The notes below the pieces were generated by a model. That model did no database searches. It was not told the DNA's origin and was given only the letters and a program-made list of their open reading frames with translations. The position numbers and the translations under genes were made by a program. This document shows positions 11,706-25,495 of a DNA stretch of 64,000 bases, piece after piece. The DNA comes from Diadema setosum (lineage: Eukaryota > Echinodermata > Echinoidea > Diadematoida > Diadematidae). Positions within the stretch are counted from its first letter, which is position 1, and every line of letters starts with the position of its first letter. The DNA is taken from the NCBI RefSeq assembly GCF_964275005.1, contig NC_092686.1, positions 16,527,190 through 16,591,189 on the forward strand. The letters are read 5' to 3'.

Positions 11706-12339
11706 GTAGGAGTTTCACATCGACCAATAATTTTTCGCGCACCGGCCGGTCCTCCCTCTATCAATATACGTGCTGTTTAATGTTTTTTTTTAGAATGAAG
11801 AGAATCTGTTGTTGTTGTTTTCAGAGTGCATGACCCTGTCTTTATACTATTGTGTAAATTTAGTGTGTAATATTCATTTAAGGGAATGGACATAATAGAT
11901 TATGATACTATGCTTTGCATTTTCTCCAAAGGTATATTGGAGTGCTGCATGAGGTTGAATGCCGTACAAAAGCTAAGTGGCTCCAAAGTTTTTCATCATG
12001 GTATGCCGGGCCTATGCAGGGATGTTTTAGCATATTATGCTATTCAGCATAATATACTGTAATTATACTTGCTGAGATTCATGGAAGAACTGTGTATCAA
12101 AAAGTGAAATAATACATTTGAGTCATCTTGAAATTATTAATATTCGTATATGCTGCACCTGTATAGTGCTTATCATGAACTAACATGATTTCACTTGAGT
12201 CAAATAAAAAAAAAAGTCGAAGTCAAATTCTATGATGCGACGACAAAACATGAAGGGAAACATAATGGCTATTACAACAGTTGTGGCAGTTATAAGTTTG
12301 TGTGTTTGCCTATTTCATTTTTGTTGATTTTGATATATA

Positions 12340-12400
<61 letters not shown>

Positions 12401-12531
12401 CACAGTAGCAGTCTTTAAATCACGACTCAAAACACATCTTTTCTTTTAACTGTTCGTTATTATCAAGCACATCAGAAGCTTTTGCAGCGCAGAAGAATAT
12501 ATGTCTATAGGTTTTGCGCTTTATAAATTGA

Positions 12532-12581
<50 letters not shown>

Positions 12582-15500
12582 GAGAATGCGTCAGTGGTAG
12601 ATAGAGTCACGCTTTATTTTATCACCACTGATCACTATAACATATAGTAAGGTATTATAGAGTACATACAAAAGTCGCTTCTGTTATTTCATGGATCCCA
12701 TTTGCTTTAATATGAATATTTGCGTTTTCACTCGATAAGTCTATGAGTGATACCAAAGTAAGTACGTGAGCTGAACATATGTTCCTTTCACCGAATACCC
12801 CTATAGCGATTGTTTATACTCCCTATACGTTGTTATTAGTGCTCACATACCTCACTTCCGCCACTTACAACAATATACGACACACCATATTTACACTCCT
12901 TTGCTATATACCCACCCCTTCGTGAATAGATCGGTGTCACCTTTTATTTTCCTGCACATAAGCTTCAGTTGTCTAATGATTGGACATCCTGGCATTTTAT
13001 CCTCTCATGATGGATTCCTGACCGGAACTTCACATAAAACAGAATACTCAGTACCCTGGTTCCAATCTCTCTGAATCACGTGATCACACCAAGCCGCCTT
13101 TGAGTCGAAAAGCGATGGTGTCTTAATGCAATTAACACTTTCGGGACCAGTGCTAAACACGCCATTGTAATCTTATGCGGCGCACGTTGCCAAAGTCGAG
13201 ACCTATTGCCTATTGCAGGTCTTCTGTTCACTGAACTCACACCGATGCTGTAACCACAGTGATTAAATATACTGAGCTCATTTCGACTCTGTACACCACA
13301 CCTATGGATACAGAGACAATGATGAGAATATGAAATGAATTCATGCCATATTTGGCGCTTCACTGATGGGAATACCGTTCACTATACATCGCCGTCACGA
13401 AATACCACCTCGTGGCATTTGTTTTTACTTCGGCGCTCCGAAGCTCCTTGTCGCATGCTCCACGCGCCCAGCCGAGTTTTCCCCCCATCAATATTCAGAC
13501 GAGACTTCGCTAAAATGTTTACCCTGGTGCAAGATTGCCGCGCCCTGAGGAATGAAGCTCTTTAAATGTCACGTTCTACATGCATTGAAATATTACTCCT
13601 CGCACAAACATCTACCAGGGAGCTCCATTTCGAATTCTAGGACATCTCATTTTGATTGCAAATTGATCGTGACCCATTCGCCACCAAACTGTGACAGTTT
13701 TCGATCATGAATTGATAATAGCAAAATAGCCCTGCCATCATCTGATGCGATACCGCAGGCAAACTTAAAAAAATCTTGTGCGTTCGATTTCAAAACAGCA
13801 TTCGGTTTAGATGATTCTGATGAGTATAGTTAGATTGGACCCAAATCAACCATGCCAAACTACAGAGACATTCAAACTGAATCAAATGATATTATGTGTA
13901 ATATAATTCTTCACGAGTAGAGCGAGCTCCAATTTCACAATCCAACAAGTGTCAAGGAAATTGAAGGACAAGTACATCTTATCATACACGTGAATTGAGT
14001 GAATGCAGCAATATTAGCAGAACGCACCAGTGAAAGTTTGAAGAAAATCAGACAATCCATTCAAAAGTTATGAATTTTTCAGGTTTCTGCGCAGTCACTG
14101 CTGGATGAGAAGACTTCTATTATTATGATGCCTCATGTGTAGAACGACACGAGGAAAATGTACAGAGAATTTCACAACATTTCATTTTTTTTTTTTTTAA
14201 GTACACATTCCCTAGAGTGTTAGTGACGTGATACGATGTTAAGGGTATTATTATTATTCCCCCTTCCTTCTGAAAGAAGCAAATCAAGTGCTCTTTTAAG
14301 CGGAAAAGTGAAAATATGTTAAGTTTTCTTTATATTTTCTTTATATCGTTCTGCGCAACTCATGTGACATCACAACCTATATTTGTCTTTTCATCCAGCG
14401 ATGGCGGCACTGAAAACAAAAATTGTGAACAGATTGTTTGATTTTCCTCAAAATTTCACTGATGTGACCTACTAATATTGCTGCATTCTCTCCATTTCGA
14501 AGGGGAGTTGTCCTTTAAAGGATTGTCACAAGTTGGATAATTAATCTTGATCATATAAAATGTGTTGCCGATAAGATAATCAATTATGAATACAGCAATC
14601 AAGCGGCCTTCGGAAACTCTGCAACCAAACCAAATACAAAATTAATGATGTGAACAACAAAGGGCTCTAATTCTCGAAACACTGACATTGTAGAGTATAA
14701 ATTTATAATGATAAAAGGAACGGCAACGAAAAACAACAACAACAACAACAAAACAACGCCACAAAAGATGGTTTTTGGCACTTGATGTATTAATGCTTGA
14801 ATGGGAGTGGTGAGGGAGCTCAATGTTTTGTAGAGTTGGAAGGGGGGGGGGATGGGTACTGGAAGGGAAAATAATGTGGCACAACTGTATTGCTAAAACT
14901 TAGTCATAAGCGTCAAAATAATGAAAGAAGGGAAACCCTGATTTATAGTTTCTGGAGTGTGTACATTATACAGAGACAGAATATAGGCGGAGCTATTTCA
15001 CGTGGGATCTTGTGTATGATGGTATCATACCTCTACTAATTCATATTGTATAAATGTAACGGATCACCGTGCCTATACCGTCACGATTGTTGTAAAAAAT
15101 TGATAGACCAAGCCTACTAGCATTAGTTTAGAGGCTGTCCCTATATTTTTGAACATGACCGTGGAACGGAAACATGAGTTGACTTTTAACTGATCGAAAA
15201 CAGAGGCCAAGAGCTCATAATATTATCTCTTGTTGTTATTATATACAGTGTACTTGTTATTATAACCGATTTTCTTTTTAAGCTACTACTTTGAGTAGCA
15301 TAATCTAGATGGGAATATTCAGGGACGATGAAATACTGCTTTTTCATCCACGTAAGAAAAACAGAGTACAACTACACAGTGTACGTTGATGGAAACAGGC
15401 CTGTGAAAGACATTGGCATTTATTGGCTTCTGTGAATGCCATAATCATGGGGGAAAGTCATCGCAAACCCTGCAGATAGTGTACGCGACGTAGGGTTATA

Positions 15501-18500
15501 ATAAAGAGACTACAGTGTCACCCAACAAAGGTGATGGCAAAATGTGTTTCTGTGGCTGGCTGGTATCTCATGAATATTCCCTCACAGAGAGACAGGTGAA
15601 TACAACGCTATACATCCATATATCCGACACAAGGGCGCGCGTAAAATCGCTCACACAAGACGATACGACCTCTTCTGCCGAGTCCTGAGGTCGATACCAC
15701 TTAAAGCCATTAACAGCATGTTGTCATTTTCAGTCGATAATAGAATATTATTCATAGGTGTATTATGTTTGTCCAATATGGTGTGTGAGTGCATACACAG
15801 ATCGAATCCTTTCAAAATGAACACTAATTAAAACAGAGGTCTGGACTAGATTGCACGTAGCATGTGAGATCCATCTCTCTCTAAAAAAAAGATCGAGTGA
15901 AAATATTCACTCTCGAAGGAGTGAATACAAAAAAAGAGTGAATTTAGAGTGAAATTGGAGTGAATTTTTAGCGAAAATGTTCATTTTCACTCGTTTTAGA
16001 GTGACCTCAGGGATCACTCCAAAATCTTCGAATGATCCTTGAGGTCACTCCAATATGAGTGAAAATGAACATTTTCACTCAAAATTCACTCCAGTTTCAC
16101 TCAAAATTCACTCTTTTTTGTATTCACTCCTTCAAGAGTGATTATTTTCACTCGATTTTTATTTATTTATTTTTTTTTTTTAGAGAGACAGTCATAACTG
16201 CCATCTGAAGTGGTTTGATTCAACTAATCCTTGATTCAACCATGAACCTACTACACGGGACGTTCATCGCTCGTTAATTAATTCAGGCACCTGTTTCCGT
16301 CAAAGGCGTTACAATTACATTTTACACGGGCTTTCCTGCTTTGATCTCATCATTTCCGCCGTCAGCCAACCTGGATAAAAACAGTTAAGAGAAATCTAAA
16401 AACTACATGCGCAGAAGATCAAATCAAGAGAAATGCATGAACAGTTAAATGTAATTTACAATGCGAAATCATCGCTCAAACAATTTTATTTGCGAAATAC
16501 ACGTACTTTCCAAGAGAAAGCAAATGTTTTGGCAGATCGATTGCACTTTGTTATAATCAAGTTGGTTTTTTCCCCCATTTTTCGCACATCGTTTCAGAGA
16601 AAACATAGACAGTAATTTTGGATGATAGTTTATGTATGTCTCACCATCAAAGGAAATCCAGTCCAAGTTAGTCTGATAAGAAAGAGTAAAATATTACGAG
16701 TTCAACGGTAAAACTTTGATCGAAATCGGGTGAAAAATAAGGAAGTTGTGACATTTTGAAGTTTCGCTATTTTTTTCCAGGAAACAGTGCTTGAACGGTC
16801 AATATAAATATGCAAATGGCAAAGTAAGCATGGGTCATACCCTCACAACTTGCCATATACTGTAGTTTGTACATAAAATTTTGGAATTTCCAATTTTCAT
16901 TCAAACGCAATTACATGTATGCCCGAGGCTCAAATCCTGATGATATAACTGGTCACTATTCTGAAGTTATTCACCTATTCAAAATTAACGTCATGTTTTA
17001 GACTTCAATGACAGAATTGAATTTTCATCATTTTTGGTACACGGTTAATGGAAAATTGCGAGGTTATGACATGGTCAGCTCACTCATTTGCAAATTCATA
17101 TCCAATGTACAAGAACTGTTTTGCAAAAATAAGCAAAACTTCAAAATTTCATAACTTCCTTATTTTTCATCCGATTTAAGTCAAATATTTACCATTGACT
17201 TTGTAAGATTTTACTCTTTTTTTATCAGACTAACTTATTTTTGGACTGGATTTCCCCGTTAGATGCGTGTCCACAAGTGTCCACTTCAGTAGAGTAGGCC
17301 TAATTACCAATTTTGTGACACAAAATTTGCCATGCTTTGAGGTTTGCTGCCCACCCCCCCCCCCCCCCCCCCGTCATTGGTGTTTATTCAAAGGTATAGT
17401 TGGGTCTGAAAGGCACCTCAGCCAAATAAGACTGAAATGAGGGAAACGGTTCTTTTGTCATTGACGATGCACGATTACACAATCGCCATTGTCCAAACAT
17501 CTGAATGTTGATACTCGTTATAAGATGCACATTATGAGGTAGCGGCGCGCGGCGGTGATAATGCAATGGTGATGAAGTCCATGTTGTGTAGTAGGTCCAT
17601 GATTCAACTTATAAAGCTCGTGATTCTTCGGCGAATAAGACCGATAATGTGACATATTTTGCAAAATATTCGTGATTTTTAGGTTTAATGTGATTTATTT
17701 TGAATAATATTATCTCCTTTGACGCTACATTCTACATCGACACACTCTTTCTCTTTCCAGCCGAATATGAAATGATGAAGCGTGTACTGGTAGTCGTGTG
17801 ACATTTTACGTATTACAGGAATAATGAGAAATCACTCGTTTTACGGGAATATGGAGTCAGCAGCACATTTTCTGGATCTGTATCCGTGTAGTCGGGGGAA
17901 ATAACTCCACCAGGAAAAAAACAGCTGGGATTCTACATGATGCGAGCTATAACGCAATATCAGTCATGTTCATCATACCTTAATTCCATTATTGGTATCC
18001 TGAGTATACTCAAATCAAATCACCGGCCTGTCAGACAGGAAAAGGAAAGAAAAAATATCTCTAGGTCTATATATAAATACTATACATTATTATTAAGATC
18101 TGAAATGATATCAACTCAATTTACCATCCATGCACAGGGCATTTAGGGGCTGTGTTCTCTCTTACGTATTACGAAATATTGTTAACGTGAAAGTTAGCCT
18201 GTTTTCATGTGTTTGCCATTATATTGGCTGGAGGATGGAGAGAAAAAAAAAATGATTATAAGCTCAGGCGGAATTCGAGAGTACATGGAAACATCTGTTA
18301 AAATGAGTCATTAATAGGAAGTGAGGCAGAAGCAAAGGTATTCATTACATATAAACCAGAAAAAATAGAATTTGGCACAACATCCAATATCGCTATTGCA
18401 CATTGTATAGACCGTGAGAACAAAACAAAAACCTCCAATTAACGTAGTTGACATCGCGAGTTCTTTATCAATATTACGCAGTGGCATGTTATAAAAACAT

Positions 18501-18897
18501 GAAAGAGCTCTTTGCTCTAATTGCTTTTCACTGTATGTGCTAATGCTTATTGACTGATCAGTTTTGCTGATGATTAATTAGAATATAGTGTAACATTTAT
18601 TATGTTGATGATTGTGCAAATGATAATTCTCCCATTGAACCAAAGCACCAATGATGATTTATCACATGATGATATTAGGTGATATTATTGATTTATATAG
18701 GCCTATCATAATGTTTATCATGTACATGCAGTGCAATTGGAAATCGGTAGGTTACTGTTAGAGTGCAAATAGGATTTACAGTATTATCACTTCTTGTTCA
18801 TAAATTATGATCTTAATTGTGACCGATGGTGCTTATTGCGAAAGCATGAACAAATCAAAAATTTCTGTAACTCCCTTGTTTTTCCAAGATTTTCATG

Positions 18898-18962
<65 letters not shown>

Positions 18963-21900
18963 GTGCGATTTTTACCTCATTCCCCGTCGAGTCAACCTAG
19001 GATAGGAGTGAAGTTTGTCATCATTGAGAAAGGAGTGTGCGTTCAGACCGACACACATCATGACCGTATGGCAAGTGAGAACGCACACGTATACAATCAC
19101 AATGAGATCGTGTATCTGCACGTGAATTATGATTGCACTCACACCATCCTTCATTTTGAAGGAAACCAAAACCCAAAGAGCAATATGGATTGAATGAAAG
19201 CAGCAACATTAGTATAGAGCACATCAGTAAAAGTTTAAGGAAAATCGGACAATCGATGCAAAAGTTATAAATTTTTACAGTTTTGGTGCTGTAACGACTG
19301 GATAAGGAGACTACTAGAGTTCATGACGTCATGTGTGGACAACAATATAAAGAAAATATAAAGAGAATTCCACAAAAATTAATTTTTCATGAAAATTACA
19401 CATTCCATCAACTTGATACTGACCCATGTTAAGGGTATTATTCCCCATGCTTTCTAAAAGCGGTTAGTCAAGTGCTCTTTCATTACGCTAGAAAAGTGAT
19501 CGCATGCTGAATTTTCTTTATATTTTCTTTGTGTTGCTGTCCACACACGATGTTATAAACTCAAGTAGTCTCTCCTTATCCAGTGGTTCCAACACCAAAA
19601 CTTTTATTCTTCATAACTTTTGCATCGATTGTCCGATTTTCCTCAAACTTTCACTGATGTGTTCTACTCATGTTGCTGCTTTCACTCAATCCACATTTCT
19701 CTGTGGGTTTTGGTTTCCCTTTAATATCCAGGGTCCCGTTGCATAAAACTTTTTTAGCAACCTTAAAAAATTCAGGTTGGGATTTGCCCAACCTAAATTT
19801 TTTAAGGTTGCTAACTTAAGAATGTAAAATCCGTTGCATAAAAACTCTGGTTGGGAGCTTCCAACCGGAATTTTGTGATTTCAACCGGAAAAAAATCTGG
19901 TTGGAGTTTTATGCAACGGGCCCCAGATCTGTGTGAAAGCTTCAACGCAACCATTTCGACAGCGGAAAGTGCACTTTCGCTGCCCTCAGTGTTTTGTCAC
20001 CCAAAGAAACCTCACGTCTCGATTACTTCGCTTGGTAAAGAAAATGCCTGCTCCGACAGAATGACAAATGCTTGCATGTAACTTAATGTCGAAATGTAGA
20101 AGATAAATGGTGTATAGGTGATCTTGTTTGATTTTTTAAAGGCTCATACTTACGGGTCTGTCTCTGCCATTATATGCAGGATTTGTGACTGGATTCCGTG
20201 TGCTTTGTCTTGTCTTAACTGTAATCTAGAAAGCATAAGTTTTTGAACCACTTGCGTAAGTATAGTTCTCCACAGTATATAGGCCTATACAAGCAATGCC
20301 TTTTATTGGAACCCTCATTTTATGTTGTTAAAACATACAGTACATAATGTATCAAATTTGGTTTGAAACTATTATGTATACATGCCCTCTATGAGGCTAA
20401 TTTTTATCTTGCAGTCAACCAATGTGTATATTCAAGATCCTTTCTCATACTTTTCTTATGTTGTATGAAAAAAAAATAGGGTGAACTGAATTAAATTGAA
20501 TGGCTTGGTAGGACCAGAGGTGTGAAAAACTTTCACTTCTAAGATGAGAAGAGCAGGATTGTCACAGTCTTGGTTCCATAGCACGAAAAGGGCAGTTTAT
20601 AGATATGCTATTATAACAGATGAAATGTATCCCAAAGAAGTGAAAAGCATCTTAGCATACAATCCAGATAATTTGTCAAAGTATGAACTTGTACACGTGA
20701 TTATATGACCTAATATAAAATTATGAAGCAGATCCTGATCAACTTCAAGATTGGTAGCGAGCGCAAACGTGACCAGGCATTTATTTTGTCTATCGCGTAA
20801 TTTCGCGCTTATTATGACCGGTCATTAGCACTTTCGCGTCGGGATGGTGACGGGATGAGATTTTGTCGTATTATTTACTCGCAAAAATGGCTGCCGTGGT
20901 ATTTAAAACGCCAACATTTGCCATTCTTTCGAAGGATTTTCTTTATCAAGGATTTTCTTTATCATCTCATAAAACAAACGATACACATTTTGTTCGGGCA
21001 TAAGGACAATCCCCGTATTGTTACCTACACTCGGTATCTTCGAAACAGTCCACACACCCTCGGCTTCATCGCTTTGGGCGTGTTATACAGACCGTTCCAA
21101 AGGTGTACCTTGTGTGGGTTATTCATATTAATGCCCTCACTGATGTGCATAATTTTGTATACTAGTAGACCTACTACTGAACTAAATGCATCAACATAAT
21201 AAAAAAAGACCACTGTAATTTAATTCGAGGAAAGAATCGACGAGCAGAAAACGTGGACGTCTAGAATAGAGAGTGACTCTGAATTCCTGGTTGTGGTGTA
21301 GGGTATAGTATATTGCACTATTTGTGCTTCTACTTCCTGCATAAGGCTCTATCAATTACAAGAGAGGCTATACGATGACAAAGCTTACTGTCACGAACTA
21401 TATGCCTACTTCGTGTTGTATCGATGTAACCCTAGACACTGTCGCTGTGACTCTGCGTGGCCATGTGCTGTTCATATTAAAGGGATACATTCGCTCTTTT
21501 TCTCGAATGTGCTCCTAAAATCGCCGTGCTGATTTTCCTTGCGAAATGATTCATGGAAGAGAGAGGCAAATGCCTCTGTAGCGGCATAGATGTATAACGT
21601 TAAAAAGGCAAATACCTTTGTCGATGAATGCAATCAATTTCGTAATTTCCGTAGTTTAATCTTATTACAGTACCAGTGCATCAGATGTGAATTACCACCT
21701 AATCATAACCTGCACTGCGAGGCAATTTGATACTGTTCTTTATGGGCTGGGAAACCCCCCCCCCCCCATACAAATTGAGTAAAATCCCTATGTCAGCGCG
21801 TAAATAGGTGTGATCGAACCTTGATTTAACATTTAGCGATCAAATTATTTGCTGCAAACGCATTTTCGATCTGTAATGATTGTGTTTCTCTGAATGTGGC

Positions 21901-24900
21901 AACAATAGCTTAACAGAGTTCGGACTCGAGATTCATTTTCTCGATGGGAAGCACTCGCTATGTTTACTCAGGCGCCATTTTGTCCGGGTGTTGTCAGTGG
22001 TATAAAGCCAGTTGGTCCTCTTGCAGTTTGTCACTTAAAATACATAACTCATACCTAGTATAAGCCCTACCACGATTATCATTATAGACCCATTATGACT
22101 ACTTTAAGTTGTTTTATTTAATCTTCAACAAACTGAGGATGCAATAAAATGTTTGGATATACAAATAATGACACGAAATCAGTATAACAATGCAAAGACA
22201 CAGGGAATTGTTAACAGAGATACAAATAAATGCTATATCTTTCTGGTAAACTCCGAAACAAAGTTGTTGGAAATGGAGGGGACTGCTAAAGAGCAGAGCT
22301 TGTAGTCAAGTATGCAGTCCTCTCATTAAAAAAGAAATCAAATTGTTAATACTTTTTTGGTAATTATTGATACTGTTAATAATGTTCTTTATAACTTCCA
22401 TTATGTTTTAATGATCCGTTGGTCCCCTGTATGGCTACAATTACCTTTTTTTTTTTCCTTATAGGTCGATTCATGTAGTCCGTTGTTAGGTTGTCCACTT
22501 CCTATGGCAGTACCAAAGTTGTTTATACCCAGGATGTTCACTTCTCATTTCGCGTACAAATCAGTTCGTCCGTGTATCAATTGTTCTCATATCAGCCTGG
22601 TCTATAACCGATTCATGTAGTCTATATATTGTTAGGTTGTCCACTTCCTATGGCAGTACCAAAGTTGTTTATACCCAGCATGTTCACTTCTCATTTCGCG
22701 TACATATCAGTTCGTCTGTGTATCAATTGTTCTCATATCAGGTTGGTCTATTACAACAAACCTGTCTACATCTGATTCGTCTAGATCTATCACCCCTCGG
22801 GTCCCCGTTGTGTATGTCATCTATAATATTCATCCAATCTAATGTCCATGTCCTCTAAATCTTCGTCTACCATTATACAACAAAACAAAAACAAAACAAA
22901 CCCTCCGAGAACAAAGTCTGTATTCTTCAAAAAGCTTTTCGCAGGCACGCGTAACAATACCAGATTTACGAAGAGAATATTTGAACAGTAAATTCCCTTG
23001 ATTTAATGTTATTCAATAACTACAATGTAAATGTTTGGCCAAAATCCTTGATTATACGCTAACTATACGGCATGTACTCTACATTTGGACAAATCTGTCA
23101 CTATGAGTATCTGTAATGACCAAATTGACACTAAACTAATCAAACCAATTAAAACTTAAACCTTGTAATCACTTGGTAATATGGAAAGGAGCCAATGTGG
23201 CTATTATACCAACATACTGATATTTCAAGCAGAGGTGATTAGACGGGATGACGATAGACTTTATTAGTTGCAGCCCAAATGGATATCAAACACAATGAGT
23301 TCGACGAAAATGGATATCAACTGCATTGAGTTAGACGAAAATGGATATCAACCACAATGAGTTAGACAAAAATGGATATCAAACACATTGAGTTATATAG
23401 ACGAAAATGGATATCAAACACGTGAGTTAGACGAACCGTTGGATAGACCAAATGAACATCTGGCAAAAATATCGATTGCACACCATGAACCACATGTCAA
23501 ATATACGCAAGAAATTTCACACACTAACCAATGAACAGGCGATCAATTTGGCACACTGAGGATTAGAATAAAATTGGTTTAGACTATTTGATTTGTAGAA
23601 GTGGGAATGTGGTAAATGTTGCGTGCGTGCAGTGTGAGTGTGTGAGTGTAACTTGTTAAGTTTAGTTTGTTTGTTTTTTTTCCTGGGGAGCTGTCTTCTA
23701 TCCCCCACAAGCATCTGCTTTTATGTACCCCCCGCACATAATCTTAATCATCCATTACGAATGTAACGTACTCTACAGTGATTTGAATTCATTTTGCGTC
23801 ATGTAATATCATTATGATAGTCTTTATTATATACTAAATTAATAGATTATGTGTTACTCTTCATTGTCATGGATGTATTATGTTACAAATACAACACTGT
23901 ATAATTTGTGTGGAAACTTAATAAATGAAATGAAATGAAATGTTACGTGTTAAACAGATGAACATAGGAAGAGATGGGTTTTGACAGTATGGTACGAGAC
24001 TATCTGGATCATGACGGGGTGGCTGTAGATAAATTGGCCGAGTCCTACCCAGTGGAGTGTCAGCGAGATGTGATCGAGTTTCACGAATCGATCTGTGACG
24101 CGCAGTCAAATAGCTCGATGTTAGTATTATGTATGACTGTGGCGCTGTTAGCAATGCGTGCATTACAATGACAGATCGAAACACAAGCAGCGAATGGGTA
24201 TACAACGTACATTATGTGAAACTGAATTAGTTAGTAAGGCTTTGATGGTATGAAACACATTATGGGAAAATGAGCGTAATGTTGCGCATGGATGTTACAT
24301 GTATAGAGGATGGAGGATTCAGTTTCCTGATGGTTAGTCTTTGAAATGTTAATCAGATAGCATATATGTGAATCAAGAGTGAAATATGTTATTAAAGCAA
24401 AAAAAAAAAAAGTGGCATGTGTTGAAATGTTGGTGTAATCAAAATCCTCATCCGTAATGTTTATCTCTTCTAACAAGACATTTTATATCATTGACGTTCA
24501 AATTACCCTCTTGGTTTCAATATCATGTACAACTCGTATACTCTATTCAGCACACAAGTAAGTAAGTACGTGACTTGAAAGGCAGAATCGTCTTTTTTGT
24601 ACACGGTTAGAGCATGGTAAAACATTTCTAAATAAGTACATTTGTATAGGTACTTTGCAAGTGGCATTCAAGTCACATGACCAACTGCTTGAGGTAGGTG
24701 ACCATGGAACGCCAAGTTGGTGAATTATTCGTTCACTGGATTTAAGGGTCGTTAAGTTGACGACGCATATGCATTCGATTTCTATGCAGTTTCAAATGAT
24801 CTGTTTCATTTACAATACGGCTTTCATTCCAAGCGGCCTTCTCCTGAGGGAAAAATCCATGAATATATTAACTATGTGGGGTAAGGAATTCACATGATTG

Positions 24901-24990
24901 TCATTATTATTCCCAACTAGGAATGGATAGACTAGGCATCTAATTTATAACATTATACGTTGAGCACAGGGAAGCTTTGTTTGAAGTGAG

Positions 24991-25071
<81 letters not shown>

Positions 25072-25439
25072 CCATCTATCTTGTCTACGATCTATCTGTT
25101 TTTATATCTATCTGATTTAAGAAAACATACGCAGAAATAAATCAGCGACACAAACATGCAGACATTCACACAAGTATAATTTATACCTGTGTAAAAGTGT
25201 GAAACATTCATAGGTGCTTTGTTGTGAAAATTGCAACTCAAGCACGTCTTTCCAATGCATTTATTTCCTTTTGTATGATTACATTTATTTGGCATCTATT
25301 TATTGCAAACACACCTCACACATGCACACACTCTGGCACATTCTCTCATCAACGCAATGATAAATCGATTCCGTCTGATATACTTCACACCACAAATCAG
25401 TTTCACAGACTTGCAAATATGAGATCTTTGTACGACATG

Positions 25440-25495
<56 letters not shown>

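Noticed and set aside
22467-22750. Second possible pair of duplicated exons
   Set aside because: No splice sites in phase with the host gene, and differences are not biased to third codon positions in any frame I could see.
23277-23435. Regularly spaced repeats resembling a small CRISPR array
   Set aside because: The units are contiguous, there are no unique spacers, and the context is an animal intron. It is a minisatellite.
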